Shown: positions 1-11,649, numbered from the stretch's first letter. The stretch is 64,000 nucleotides of DNA from Cornus controversa (GCA_026545225.1 CM048853.1:14200755-14264754); one strand, 5' to 3'. Notes: a model not told the origin generated them from the sequence alone. Numbers and translations: made by a program.

Positions 1-841
1 ATATTGCGATCATGAAAGGCTTTTGACTTTGCCTTATAGATTTTAGCATTCTCATACGCGTCATGTCGCAATTCTTCCAATTCATTTAATTGAAGCTTTC
101 GATTAGATCCGGCCACTTGCATGTCAAAATTGAAAGTTTTGGTGGCCCACATAGCTTTATGCTCCAATTCAACCGGAAGATGGCACGCTTTGCCATAAAC
201 CAACCGGTAAGGTGACATTCCAATGGGAGTCTTATAAGCAGTTTGGTAAGCCCATAATGCATCATTTAGTTGCAATGACCAATCTTTTCGGTCAGGCCGA
301 ACTGTTTTATCAAGAATATTCTTAATCTCCCTATTTGATACGTCCACTTGGCCACTAGTTTGAGGATGGTATGGGGTGGCTACTTTGTGTGTGACAGAGT
401 ATTTGGTAAGCAAGGTTCAAAGGAAACGGTTACAGAAATGTTTACCTCCGTCACTGATGAGGGCCCGAGGTGTACCAAACCGGCTAAAGATATTCGCTTG
501 AATGAACTTAACCACGACTGCGTGATCATTGGTTTTGGTAGCAACGGCCTCTATCCATTTAGATACGTAGTCCACCGCCACAAGTATGTACTCATGACCA
601 GTAAAGGGTGAAAAAGGTCCCATGAAGTCAATGCCCCACACATCAAATATCTCAACAATAAGAATAGGGTTGAGAGGCATCATGTTCTTTCGAGACATCG
701 CGCCAAGGCGTTGACATCGCTCACAAGAGCAGTAGAATAAATATGCATCCCGATGAAGTGTTGGCTAGAAAAATCCGCATTGAAGAATTTTTGCTGCGGT
801 TTTCTTAGCACTAAAGTGTCCCCCACAAGCAAGTGTATGAC
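1..841 (-). pseudogene. Integrase of element A (decayed, C-terminus outside window)
   Basis: This part encodes the integrase that would insert the cDNA copy. After a frameshift near 841-843 the minus strand reads an HHCC-type zinc-binding region (HTLACGGHF, later CERCQRLG). The catalytic core follows with the first Asp in GIDFMGPF, the second in SDGGKHF and the Glu in SNREIKNIL (about 320-330). All three DDE residues are therefore still encoded. Stops lie at 765-767 (TAG where the family has Trp) and 417-419 (TGA). Downstream of the core, motifs such as [20 protein letters not shown] are typical of plant Ty3 integrases. The reading frame runs off the left edge of the window. Confidence 0.88.
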
Positions 842-1953
842 AGAATGCTTTGGAATTCACTGTTGGGTACACACTTTTGGATTATTTGATCGGGGTAATA
901 TTTGAACAGTTGAGGATTGTCCCAATAGTATGATCGTGATTGGAAGAAAAACCGATCCTTCTCTTGCTTGGTCCAAGAAGACGGTATTTTACCGATTGCC
1001 AGGTAATTGACAATGTCTGCATACCAAGGAATACTCTCTTGAGAGATTACAAAGAGTTATTCATCCGGGAAGGATTCACAAACTGGAATGGAGTCATGGA
1101 GGGATTCAAGAAGAATTCTAGATAGGTGGTCAGCTACCACATTTTCGATTCCCTTTTTGTCTCTAATCTCAAAATTAAACTCTTGCAACAAGAGTATCCA
1201 TTGGATCAATCTAGGCTTTGTGTCCTTTTTGGCCAAAAGATGCCGGAGGGCAGCATGGTCCGAATAGACAATGACCTTAGAACCTAATAGATAAGCTCAA
1301 AATTTGTCCAAGGTAAATACTACCGCAAGCAACTCCTTTTCTGTTGTGGTATAATTGATTTGAGCCTCAGAAAGGGTTTTACTTGCATAGTAGATGACAT
1401 GTGGCAATTTGTCTACTCGTTGCCCTAAAACCACACCCATGGTGTAATCGGATGCATCACACATGATCTCAAATGGAAGAGCCCAATTTGGAGGGATGAG
1501 AATTGGAGCGGTTGTAAGCATGGTGCGGAGTTTTTCAAAAGCGTTAAGGCACGCTTCATTAAAGGTAAAAAAAGATTCTTTTTCAAGAAGGCGACATAAA
1601 GGCCGAGAGATCTTGCTAAAGTCTTTGATGAAACGGCGATAAAAGCCCGCATGCCCAAGGAAAGAACGAATCTCTCTCACCGTTGATGGTGGAGGAAGTT
1701 TGGAAATAAGTTCAACCTTGGCTTTGTCAACCTCAATTCCTCTCTTAGACACAATGTGCCCTAGGACAATACCCTCTTGAACCATAAAATGGCTCTTTTC
1801 CCAACTGAGGATTAGATTGATTTCTTGACATCTTTTGAGAACACGGGAGAGATTTTTAAGGCACGATTCAAACGAAGGCCCAAACACGAAAAAATCATCC
1901 ATGAACACTTCCAAGAAATTTTCCACCGTATTTGAAAAGATAGACGTCATACA
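842..1953 (-). pseudogene. RT thumb, RNase H and linker of element A
   Basis: This continues the reverse transcriptase frame. The catalytic pair lies in FMDDF, where Ty3 elements usually have YVDD or FIDD. LGHIVSKRGIEVD and the RNase H domain follow, with its first Asp in CDASDYTMG and the Glu in TTEKELLAVV. After the stop at 1297-1299 the same frame continues through [16 protein letters not shown] and VVADHLSR, the usual RNase H end. A further stop is at 1057-1059. The start at 1953 is not a start codon; it lies just after the TGA at 1954-1956 that interrupts the same ORF. Confidence 0.88.
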
Positions 1954-2634
1954 TCATTGAAAAGTCACCGGTGCATTGCACAACCCAAAGGGCATGCGTC
2001 TATAAGCAAATGTGCAGAAAGGACATGTGAAGGTGGTTTTCTCTTGGTCCCTCGGGTCTATAGCAACCTGATTATAGCCAGAATATCCATCTAAGAAGCA
2101 ATAAAAACTTTGACCGACTAATCTCTCTAAGATTTGATCAATAAATGGAAGAGGGAAATGATCTTTCCGAGTTGCTGAATTTAGTTTCCTATAATCTATG
2201 CAAACTGTCCATCCCATGGTGGTGCATTGGGTAACTAATTCACCCTTGTCATTTGGTTGCACCGTAATACCAAATTTCTTAGGAACCACTTGAGTGGGAC
2301 TAACCCACTTACTATCAGAGATAGGGTAAATGATTCCCGCATCTAGTAACTTCACCACCTCCTTCATTACAACGTCCTTCATATTTGGATTTAATCGACG
2401 TTGTGCCTCTCTTGAGGTCTTTGCATCTTCTTCTAGGTGTATGCGGTGCATACAAATAGAAGGATCTATTCCCTTAAGATCTGCCACACTCCATCCTATT
2501 GCTTCCTTGTGCTCTTTCAGCACCTGTAAAAGTTCTATCTCTTGATCATTTGTGAGATTGGAAGCAATAATGACTGGAAGGGTCTCATTAGCGCCCAAGA
2601 AAACATACTTGAGTGTAGCCGGTAGAGGCTTGAG
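1954..2634 (-). pseudogene. Reverse transcriptase palm/fingers of element A
   Basis: This is the N-terminal half of the reverse transcriptase. It begins in the same frame as the protease segment, just after the TAG at 2635-2637, with LKPLPATLKYVFLG, the usual junction in plant Ty3 polyproteins. Motifs in order are WVSPTQVVPKK, VCIDYRKLN, the first catalytic Asp region SFYCFLDGYSGYNQ, and MPFGLCNAPVTFQ. It ends at TGA 1954-1956, where relatives have Arg, consistent with a CGA to TGA change. The domain is otherwise full length and without gaps. Confidence 0.9.
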
Positions 2635-4146
2635 CTAAAGTTGTGGTGGGGAAATTAGAGAAGGAGTTTGGAAAGTATTGGACAACGGAGGCAACGGTTC
2701 TCTCGGAACTCTCCATTTAGGCAAATCCATGACGGTCGTGACATCGAGCATTGAATTAACTTCACAAATGGATTGCTCAATGTCAAAATTGTCACAGTTG
2801 AAATGACTTAGGCACGCCTCTAGAAGATCCCTAGAAAGAATGGAAGGAAGCGCTTCTTGAACAAGGTCTTCCACTATATCAACACAAAAGCACTCACTTT
2901 CGTCGTCGGATGTGTGGTGAGAAGCATTAAAGATGTTCAAATGAACTTTCATATTCCCGAAAGAGATGTCCATCACTCTGGTACGGCAATTAATGCAAGC
3001 ATTTGCCGTGGCCAAGAATGGACGACCTAGAATGATAGGAATATATCGATTTGGATTTTGAACCGATTTCGTGTCAAGGACTATGAAGTCCATTGGAAAG
3101 TAGATTTTGTCCACTTGAATGATTACATCCTCAATGATGCCACGTGGTTGCTTCACCGAGCGGTCGGCAAGTTGCAACACAACTGTGGTAGGCTTAAGTT
3201 CCCCCAAACCTAGTTGTTGGTAAATTGAGAATGGAAGCAAATTGACACTAGCCCCTAAATCAAGAAGTGCCTTTTCAAAAGCTTGATTCCCAATGGTGCA
3301 TGAAATGGTTGGAGCACCCGGATCTTTGAATTTAGGAGGGGCTTGGTGTTGGAAAATGGAGCTTACTTGCTCAGTTAGGAGGACTTTCTTAGGAGCATTA
3401 TTCCTAGATTTGTGCTTTTGAGTGCACAAGTCCTTCAAGAATTTAGCATAGGAGAGAATTTGCTGGATTGCATCAAGGAGAGGGAGATTGATCTTTACTT
3501 GTTTGAAGATCTCCATCATGTCTTGGATTTTCTCTCCTTGCTTCCCAAAATGAGAAGGTTCCTTCAATCTTTGAGGAAAAGGAACCGAAGGTTCAAAAGA
3601 GGTGTCAAGATTTAGATTAGATGACGACATAACTTTGCTTGCCTTTCCTTTTGGATTTAGTGGGATGTTGGTCACATTTGGATTTAAAGGAAACACTTTT
3701 GAATTTAATTGGGATTCTTTTGGATTTGCGGATTGCTCATTGAATTCCTTTTCTTTTGCTTCCCCTACCTTGGAATTGATGATTTTACCACTCCTTAAGG
3801 TGGTGATTGATTGAACTTGCTCCGAAGGAGCATTACAAGATGAAGATGATAGATCCTCAATCACATGAACACCCTTAGGGTTTGCCACTGGTTGACTTGG
3901 CAACTTACCTTCCTCTCTTCTATTCAAGGCATTAGCTAGTTGCCCGATTTGAGCTTCTAACCTAGCCATAGATTGAGCATTAGCTTCAAGCTTAGAGATT
4001 GATTGAGAGTGAGTTTGCAATAAGCGGGTATTAGCCTCAAGATTGCTTATCACTCTTTCTTCAAAGCCTTGGCTTCTCGGAGGAGGTGGTGGTTGTTGGT
4101 AGTTAGATCTTTGATGGTAAGGTTGAGGATTTGGCCTATATTGAGG
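2635..4146 (-). pseudogene. Aspartic protease region of element A
   Basis: This is the gag C-terminal linker and retroviral-type aspartic protease. The N-terminal part is rich in Gln, Asn and Ser with a coiled-coil-like repeat (SKLEANAQSMARLEAQIGQL). The protease core has DLGASVNLLP, then LADRSVKQPRGIIEDV, and closes with IILGRPFLATANA. The active-site triad is DLG rather than DTG or DSG; the second Ty3 element in this window has the same DLG, so it appears to be a lineage feature and not decay. It is in frame with gag upstream; only a TAG at 4147-4149 separates them. Confidence 0.88.
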
Positions 4147-5358
4147 CTATTGAGATTGAGAATTAAAGGAATTTTGCCCTTGAAAAGAGGGACTTGATTC
4201 TTGAGGTTTCCATGAAAAAGCCAGATGATTCTTGTAACCAGGATTGTACGTATTTGAATATGGATCATTCATCTGTTTAGAGTACAAGGCATTCGCTTGC
4301 TCTTGAGCATAATCGGGAGATTGCCCGGCAATAGGACAATCTCGCACAAAATGTGAAGTGCTATAGCAAAATGAACACACTTCCTGATTTTGAACAGGTT
4401 GGCTTGGAGTAGGCAGCCCATTTTTCATGATTAGGTCCATTTTTCGGGATAAGGCTTCTACTTGCATGGCAACCTCATCTACCCTTGAAATCTCATGCAC
4501 TCCTCTACAAGGTTGGGTGGATTTCCCTTTTTTAGTGGAGGAGCATTGAGCTGAATTATTGCTTAGGGTTTGAAAAAGTTTCCATGCCTCATCGGGGCTT
4601 TTAAAAAGGTATCCTCCTCCACAAGCGGAGTCTATCATTTGCCTATGTTGCTCACTCACCCCATCATAAAAACTTTGCACTAGCTGCCATTTTGGGACAG
4701 CATGATGTGGACAAGATTTAAGAAGATCTTTTAATCCCTCCCACGTCTCATGAAATTGTTCTTGATCAATTTGGGTGAATCCGGTGATTGCTCGTCGAAT
4801 ATCACTTGTCTTTCCCATTGGGAAGTATTTTTTTAAGAACTCTATTTGCATCTCCGCCCAAGAATGGATTGAGTTAGGTTCTAGGGAATTGAACCAACTT
4901 CTAGCTTTATCTTTTAGGGAGAATGGAAACATACACAGCTTTAGATCATCCTCCGTAAAGTGTGGTACCCTATTGGTGGAACACACAGAAATGAAGTAAT
5001 CTAAATGCCGGTATGGATCCTTATTAGGGAGACCATGGAAGCTCTTAAGAAGATTGATGGTGGAGGACTTTATTTCGAATTGATTTGCCGCTACATCCAG
5101 AAATTGAATACATGAAGGTACTTCAAATGTAGTCGGAAGATAAAAGTCCATAAGCAACTCTCCTTGAAGAGGAGGATGTGGAGGTTGTTGTTCATGATTA
5201 AAAGGAGGTAGACCGGGAGGTTGTCTCTCATCTGGGTCCATGTTTTCAGTCCTAGGCAATATAGGGTCCCTAGAGGTTCCTCTACGTTGTCTAAGTGTTC
5301 TTTCAAGTTGAAAATTACACGGAAGCAACGGAAGTGACAAGGACCGTCTACCTAGCAT
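4147..5358 (-). pseudogene. Gag of element A
   Basis: This is the capsid/nucleocapsid precursor, 403 codons as read. It starts MLGRRSL, the same start as the intact Gag at 18,168-20,702, which supports this ATG. The retrotransposon gag domain covers about residues 95-270 (KLCMFPFSLKDKARSWF, then HHAVPKWQLVQSFYDG). A CCHC zinc knuckle follows with C328, C331, H336 and C341. The ORF ends at TAG 4147-4149 in frame with the protease segment. In the family gag and protease are commonly one ORF, so this stop is more likely decay than programmed readthrough. Confidence 0.87.
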
Positions 5359-5622
5359 GCATTAATAGTAGAACAACACCTCAATACGCAAAATAAACAA
5401 TAATATATACAAAAAAATTGAATGAACTCAAACCCACTAATTTTAGACTTTATACTCACAAAGGGTTCCAACTTTAATCCTTTTAGATGCCCGCTATGTG
5501 GTATACCTAAAATCAAGAAATTTGAGAAATAAGAACAAGATATATACAAAAAAGAATGAAAGAATTTCTAGCCTAAGAATTAAACCAAATTTAATCTTTC
5601 AGTGGCGACAATTAAACCGTAT

Positions 5623-5640
5623 TCCCCGGCAACGGTGCCA
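5623..5640 (-). other. Primer binding site of element A (tRNA-Asp)
   Basis: The plus strand reads tccccggcaacggtgcca, the 3' end of plant tRNA-Asp(GTC) with one mismatch. It lies six bases inside the LTR edge. This fixes the element as minus-strand and marks 5647 as the inner LTR boundary. Confidence 0.88.
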
Positions 5641-6608
5641 AAATTTTGATGTGGCTAAACTTGAATTCTATTGTAAGCTTATTTTTGCCCCTTTTTATTA
5701 AAATATAATTTAACCACTCGCAAGAGCACGAATCTTTGTAGATACAGCTCTATATAGAGGGTATCGATCCCACGAGGACTAGTCGTAATTGTCTTACAGA
5801 AAGATTAACTCCACTTTAATCCTAAAAACAAGGTTTTTGAGTTTTGTTTGTAAAACTATTGCATGAATGTAAAAACAATAAATGTAAATAGTTTAAAAGT
5901 TGGGAGAGAGAACTAGGGGTGGTTTCCACCACTAGCCATTCACAAGTTAATAAGTGTAGCAACCTTGGGATTCATCAATTAAATGCCTAACAATGTCATT
6001 AGGCTTGTGACCTCAATGACATATCAAAAGATTAATGTGAGCACCAACCTATCATAATCCATCTACAACAAGCATAGTTCTTCAACCTAACTAATTACCC
6101 TACTTTCTAAGTGAACTTACATGCATCCAAACTACCTTATCTTGACATGGTTTATACAAGCAAGCACAAAACATACATTTAAAGTACCATTACTTAGCCA
6201 TCATTTGCCCTTCTTGTGGAAGAAACAAATGTTGTGCATTCACAAGATAGATTCTACTCTAAGACAAGAATAAAACCAAAATCAAATGAATATATAAAAG
6301 AGATGTATTAGTGTACATGGTCACTAGGCTAAATAATCAACATTTAAGAACAAATCCCAAAATGCTACAAAAATGAACAAGTTTACATGGCTAGGTGTTT
6401 CAGCCACACCCTAGTAGAGGAGTTAGTTGGTCATGGCAGCCTTGCACTCTTCCATTGATGGAGAAGATGAAGCTTCTTGGTCTGGTTCAACTCTTCTTTC
6501 TCCTCTCCCGAATATCTCTCCTTGTGTATTCTGATGTGTGTTGAGAGATATGAGAGAAATGGCCTCTTTGTGTGCTTTATGGCCTCCTTTTCAACCTTGG
6601 GGCCCACC

Positions 6609-6610
<2 letters not shown>

Positions 6611-6650
<40 letters not shown>
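6611..6650. repeat. (TA)n microsatellite in LTR of element A
   Basis: About 20 uninterrupted TA units. Short reading frames across it (Ile/Tyr runs) are artefacts. Confidence 0.95.
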
Positions 6651-6653
<3 letters not shown>

Positions 6654-6789
6654 AATATATATACCAACTATATCAAGAAAGTCCCCAAAGGTCTTGTTCA
6701 AGTCAGACAATCCCTCTAAGTCGTGCAAAAAGGGGGATTTTGTTGCAAGTGGGAGAGCATGTGAGCAAGTGGGCAAGTGACTCTGCAGA

Positions 6790-6851
6790 ATCTCGATCAA
6801 TCGAGATTGGAATCTCGATTGATCGAGATCAACATCTTGATTGATCGAGAT
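6790..6851. repeat. Three 18-bp palindromes at 22-bp spacing
   Basis: Three copies of atctcgattgatcgagat or its complement start at 6790, 6812 and 6834. Copies one and two are exact reverse complements separated by tgga, so the pair can fold into an 18-bp-stem hairpin. The core is CGAT-NN-ATCG at 6794-6803 and 6816-6825, and TGAT-NN-ATCG at 6838-6847. It lies about 185-245 nt from the 5' start of the LTR, in U3. Confidence 0.9.
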
Positions 6852-7035
6852 GCCTTGGTTGTAATTCTGACTTTTCTCTTCAGCTGCAAAAAGCCTCAAA
6901 CTTTGCTCCTTTTACTACAAGACCTGCAATACATCAAAAATACAAAAACACCGTAAACTTATCTCGGTAAATATAGAAACGGGACAAACATATGCAATAA
7001 AGAGGGTTCAAATGCATAGAATTGAACACTTATCA

Positions 7036-8131
7036 ACACTGTCATTACCATTGTAATTTTGAAGAGGTCAGTTTGGTTAAAATCTAAAAAATGCTGATCA
7101 CATCAATAAATATAAATTATGAAGTATTTGTAGTAAATTGGAAGAAGATAGATTCCCTAAGTCTAGTGTCACTTATTTCAAATCGTCAAAAGTGAGATCA
7201 GTCCATCAATTTTTGGAAGTTAATACATTTTCACCATAACATTATGTTAGGTTGAAATGGTTACACTTGTTTCAAATCATCACAGATGAGATTGGTCCAT
7301 TTAATTTTAGCTGTTATCACATTTCTTAGAGGAATTTTGAATTAAGTTCAAATGGAATGGGGCTTGTAATGAGTAGGAGATATTAGTTTCCATGCCTCTA
7401 TGACCACAAGCCTAAAAATTGTGCAAGGCAGCAACATATTATTTTCTAAATGAATTTTTAAAATGTAATTTTCATATTAGACCTTGCTATTTAATAATTG
7501 ATCCAAATGGTCTACTGGATATATGTTATGATCAGTAGGCCAGGAATATATATCTTCTGGTGGACCTTCACTGTTTGTTCTGTTATAGTGATCTGGCTAA
7601 CAAGTTATCCAAGATATATTATAGCAGAAAATTTCAGATTCTTAGTATTTTTGTTGGTAGGCATACCATGTAATACCACATCCTATATGTATATTGTAGA
7701 CCAACTGGAGTAGTCTCTTCACCACTCATTTGATGTGAGAATGCTGGCCATAGAGCATCTGCTATAAGGGACCTTTGTAGGTTGTTGCAAGCAATGGTAG
7801 GACATGATATTTTTCAACAAAATTACATTTTTGTTGTCCATAACTCTAAATTCTTGATGATGAGTTGGAAGACAAAACCATGTTATCCTTCATGTGCTAA
7901 TGTTTTTCACAATTTGACATCTAAATCCCTCTGTACCACTCATTCCACATTGCAGAGGATTTTCCACATAGCCATCAGTCTATATATACCCACATACGAG
8001 TTAGTCTACAACCAACACAAGTCTTTACCTTCTTCACTATCAAAGCTTTCATTTGTTCTGCAAGCTCATTCTAAACTTGAGAGAGAGAGGAAGAGAGAGA
8101 GAGAGAGAGTTACATATAAAAGTATACAACA
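7036..8131 (+). promoter_or_regulatory. SAUR upstream region with TATA box
   Basis: No other gene is seen here. The stretch from about 7060 to 7340 and from 7840 onward is similar to 33,700-33,860 and 34,960-35,410, the region upstream of the second SAUR start. A TATA box, tctatatatacc, lies at 7979-7990, about 140 bp before the ATG. A (GA)n run at about 8079-8109 lies in the presumed 5' leader. The shared leader (caaccaacacaagtct, then tcaaagctttcatttgttct) indicates gene duplication including the promoter. Confidence 0.6.
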
Positions 8132-8435
8132 ATGGGTTTCCATGTGCCACGTATTGTTCAAGCTAACCAAATTCTTTGACTGCCTTATATAACAGTAACC
8201 CAAGCAGATTCGATGATTCTAAATGTCCCAAGAGGCTACTTTGTTGTTTATGTTGGGGAGAGTGAAAAGAAGTGATTTGTGGTTCCAATATCCTACTTGA
8301 ACCAGCCCTCATTCCAGGACTTGTTAAGTCAAGCTGAGGAAGAATTTGGTTTTGACCATCCAATGGGTGGTCTCACAATTTGGTTGCAAAGAGGACATCT
8401 TCAATGATATCACTTCTCAGTTGAGCAGATCATGA
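8132..8435 (+). pseudogene. SAUR (small auxin-up RNA) pseudogene
   Basis: SAUR proteins are small, intronless, auxin-induced regulators of cell expansion (members inhibit PP2C.D phosphatases). The frame starts MGFHVPRIVQANQIL and continues with the SAUR core: [35 protein letters not shown] and [16 protein letters not shown]. It is broken by TGA after residue 15, TGA in the KKRFVVP position (both fit CGA to TGA), and a frameshift just after GLTI. In the shifted frame the expected C-terminus [16 protein letters not shown] is found and ends at TGA 8433-8435. Length (about 100 codons) and lack of introns fit the family. It keeps a TATA box and leader but cannot make the protein. Confidence 0.9.
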
Positions 8436-8753
8436 GACAATTCTATGCATATAGACACAATTTTGTAAAGCAGTAGTCATCATTTCCATGTACAAATTTC
8501 AATTTGTACCTTTTCTTCTTCTTTTTTTCAAAGAGGAGATTGGGAATGGTGGAAAATGTCCCCCTGTTTCAAAATATTATATAGTAGAGAGGATGTTATA
8601 CTCTCACATTCTCAGAAATTTCAAAAGCAAAGACATTATTTCATTGAAATCTTTGATTCTATAGATTTTATATTGACTTGCGTGAATCTTTTTTGTTGCA
8701 TTCTATGAGCAAATATATATCTTCCTTCAATTAAACTCACTTAGCAAATATTT

Positions 8754-9480
8754 TATGCTCAAATGGAGATCGGGCAGCAATTTATGGTTCTCTTACAGTA
8801 ATATAATCAAATATGTATGGATGCATACAATATATCATCTCTTGAACCAACACTTGTCTGGTCACTGGGCCAATCTAATTTTTGTAATTGCAGTATTCAG
8901 GAAATTCAGAGGAAAGGGAAAAGGGTTTTTGATTTCAATGCAATAGGAAACTTAGATTTCCTCATCTCATTTAAATCCAAGTTCATTTGATGATCAGTCT
9001 AGAGAATAATGGTCATTCTGAATTATGATTTGCAAACTCATCTTTTGAACATGTACCATTGATGTTCAATGAAAACCAAACTTATCTTATACATATCTCA
9101 ATCTCCTTCTCAATTGGTCAATGGCCACTACTCTTCCTAACCCTCACCCTATGCTCATTTTGACGTACACCAAACACCTTTGCAACAACTAAATAATCAC
9201 CGGCTAAATCAATTTGGGTTGGGTCAACTTACATAGAGTATGGCTTTTTAACAGCACCATTTTGAATAAAAAATTTATGCTCAAATGGAGATCTGGCAGC
9301 AGTTTATGGTTCTCTTACAGTAATATATACAAATATGTATGTATGCATACAATATATCATCTCTTGAACCAACACTTGTCTGGCCACCAGGCCAATCTAA
9401 TTTTTGTAATTGCAGCATTTAGGAAGTCAGAGGAAAGGGAAAAGGGTTTTTAATTTCAAGGCACTAGCGAACATAGATTT
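8754..9480. repeat. Pair of ~206-bp direct repeats downstream of the SAUR pseudogene
   Basis: Copies at 8754-8959 and 9276-9480 (offset 522) share long stretches such as ctcttgaaccaacacttgtc. Sequence after the second copy (about 9481-9550) resembles sequence before the first (about 8496-8590). This indicates a tandem duplication of the 3' flank. No coding potential is seen. Confidence 0.85.
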
Positions 9481-9591
9481 CAATTTGTACATTTTCTTCT
9501 TTTTATTTTTCAGAGAGGAATTTCTCATGTTTCAAAATATTATAAACTAGAGATCACACTATTCTCAGACAATTTTGAATGCAAATACATT

Positions 9592-9630
9592 CATTCATTC
9601 ATCATCATCATCACCATCATCACCATCACC
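9592..9630. repeat. (CAT/CAC)n microsatellite
   Basis: Runs of cattcattc then atcatcatc and accatcacc. The surrounding 9480-10,139 contains no recognisable gene. Confidence 0.85.
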
Positions 9631-10139
9631 CTTGGCTTAATCTCATATAAATGGCATCACCCACATAAATTCTCACCAATTTCAAGAGCAAATACATTAT
9701 TTCATCAAAATCGTTGTTTATGAAGATTTTATATAAAGTTATTTCATCACCACTCCTTTTTTTTTTGCCTATTATAATTTGTAATGGCATTAATTTGGAA
9801 AAGTGGGGAAAAGTTATAATTTCAGGACAATAACTTAATTTCACAATGGTCTAGAGAATAACAGTTAAAACTGATATATTTGTGAAGTCAATATAGATAC
9901 CAGATTCGGCAATTTCTGGAAGTTATTTATGTGAGTGGGGTGGTGGATAAAACATATTCAAAAATAGCCGAATTCGGAAGATAAATCATTATCCACAATA
10001 TAATTTGACTATGTCATTTTCAATTGCTAAAATCCAAATTTTAATGACGATTAACAATGACATGCTAACTTGATGATCTTACGATCGATTAGAAATGGTT
10101 TCAGAAAAAAGTAGATTAGAAGTCTAACCTGTTAGAACT

Positions 10140-10332
10140 CTTATTCTAGGCAGCTAGCCATACTAAGATTTCAAATCTAAACAGATCTAATATTTGTTTC
10201 AAAGAGCTTTTCAAAAGCGTTAATGACTATCTTGATATTCCAATGGATATATTTTCAAAAGGGCTATAAATACACCTACTCTTGGCATTTCAAGTGTCTA
10301 TTAACAAAGAGACCAAAGTGTGTGTGTGTGAA

Positions 10333-10369
<37 letters not shown>

Positions 10370-11283
10370 TTCACCACACTGTATACTCACGAACATATCT
10401 TGAAGTCTAGATCTATAATATAACTTAGATCAACACCTCATTTGTGGGTAGGATATCTTTTGTTGGTAAGATCTACTATTGAGCTTAGATCTTCATAGCA
10501 TTCGGAAGATCATCTCTTGTAGTATTTACCATTGAGCTACCACTCATATATCATTCATGGTGAAAATCTAGAGTCGAGCTTTCATCTTGTTCTATATCTT
10601 ATAATTCTAGATTTGTGAGCTATTATTTGTAATCTGTCCATTGAGGGACATTATCATATTTTTACTTAAACTTCTTATCCATCCTTTGAGAGGAAAGTCC
10701 AAGAAGGTGCTCTTGGCATGATAATTGTAAAGGTTTCTTTTCAACCTTGAAATGGGAGGAGGTTTCATTCAATCTAAAAATAATTAGGTTGGGTTCACTC
10801 TCCACTTGTAAGGTGAGTGGGTTATTTTTGAGCCCAACTATGAAGAGGGTGCTCTTCTCGTCCAAAAAGGAAGGTTTGCTCTTGAACCAAAAAGGAGTGG
10901 GTTCCTCTTCAACCATCGAAAGCAAGAGAGTGGATTTATGAAATCCTAAGGGGTACCCTTGGGTCATGGATGTAGGCAGTGGCTGAACCATGCTAAAATG
11001 TTTGAGTCCTTAATGTGTGCATCTCTCATCCCTTAACTTTTGACTTTGAGCATATTTATTATTTCCATGTTTGCTAATATAGATTGTACGAGTTCTTTAA
11101 TTATTTTACATTCTAAGGAGGATGGGACATATGCTTGGTTTATTGATTGTGAAGAATAGTTAATTGAGTGAATTAATTTGTTATGTGGTATATTGTATGA
11201 TTTACTTGAATTGATATATAATGTGTCTAATTTCTTAGGTACATAGTTTGCCAAAAGACCCTATTCAACCCCCTCCCACCTTG
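10140..11283 (+). repeat. Probable copia-type solo LTR
   Basis: It starts tgttagaactc. A TATA box gctataaata lies at 10,264-10,273. The far end has the phrases ggatgtaggcagtggctgaacca (about 10,968) and ccctattcaaccccct (about 11,262), both typical of the downstream part of plant Ty1/copia LTRs. No coding region is attached. A clean target duplication was not found, so the boundaries, especially the right one, are approximate. Confidence 0.5.
10318..10370. repeat. (TG)n(GA)n(CAGA)n compound microsatellite
   Basis: tgtgtgtgtg is followed by a GA run and then cagacagacaga. It lies just downstream of the TATA box of the LTR above, in what would be transcript leader. Confidence 0.92.
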
Positions 11284-11445
11284 TGACGTCTCACATCGCT
11301 TAGGGAAGAGGTTTTGGCATTTATATTGTGACATATATATTTGTAACTGGTAATCTTTGATGTCAAAACTGAGGATGATCAAGTCATAATCTTTTATTCA
11401 AATTCTTGTAATCGATCATGGAGTTGAAAACCAATATCAAGGAAG

Positions 11446-11649
11446 GTGTTTTCATCTGAGAATGTGTCAAATGATCTTGACAAGGAACTTAATCATCTGA
11501 AGCGTTCTGAAGGATACATATGATTGTGGACGTCGTTGATCACGTAAGTGTTTTCATCTAGAGAATGTATCAAATGATATTGACAAGGAACTTGATCATT
11601 TGAAGCATTTCGAAGGATACATATGATCATGGACGTCGTTGATCACGTA
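11446..11649. repeat. 102-bp tandem duplication
   Basis: Two units start at 11,446 and 11,548, each running from gtgttttcatct to gttgatcacgtaa, with a few differences. They sit in non-coding sequence (11,284-11,737) that resembles the start of SIRE-like copia LTRs (aatctttgatgtcaaaact). Confidence 0.88.

Larger units (their letters stand above)
1..7035 (-). mobile_element. Ty3/gypsy LTR retrotransposon, Athila-type, 3' end outside window (element A)
   Basis: The order on the minus strand is LTR (5647-7035), tRNA-Asp primer site, gag, protease, reverse transcriptase, RNase H and integrase. This is the Ty3/gypsy order. The integrase C-terminus and the 3' LTR lie left of position 1. Gag to RNase H sits in one reading frame interrupted by stops at 4147, 2635, 1954, 1297 and 1057. 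Integrase continues in another frame after a shift near 842, with further stops at 765 and 417. Most stops look like C-to-T or G-to-A changes at Arg, Gln or Trp codons. The copy is dead but easily read. Assignment to the Athila/Tat branch rests on the tRNA-Asp primer and the DLGAS protease signature. Confidence 0.9.
5647..7035 (-). repeat. 5' LTR of element A
   Basis: The LTR starts TGATG and ends ATCA on the plus strand, 1389 bp, the same length as the LTRs of the intact element at 14.8-23.3 kb. The end is set by similarity to that element's LTR end (aatgcatag...cttatca against aatgcgtaa...cgatca). It holds a (TA)n tract (6611-6650) and a 22-bp periodic palindrome array (6790-6851). The partner LTR is outside the window, so no target duplication can be checked. 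Confidence 0.8.

Noticed and set aside
4147..4149. Programmed readthrough of TAG between gag and protease in element A
   Set aside because: The related intact element B has a sense codon at the corresponding junction and other TAG/TGA codons in element A are clearly decay.
6431..6899. Ile/Tyr-repeat ORFs
   Set aside because: Created by the (TA)n tract in the LTR of element A.
8163..8363. 66-codon minus-strand ORF
   Set aside because: Antisense shadow of the SAUR pseudogene.
10135..11290. Target duplication for the copia LTR at 10.1-11.3 kb
   Set aside because: taacc at the left has no exact partner at the right boundary, so the solo LTR call is left at moderate confidence.
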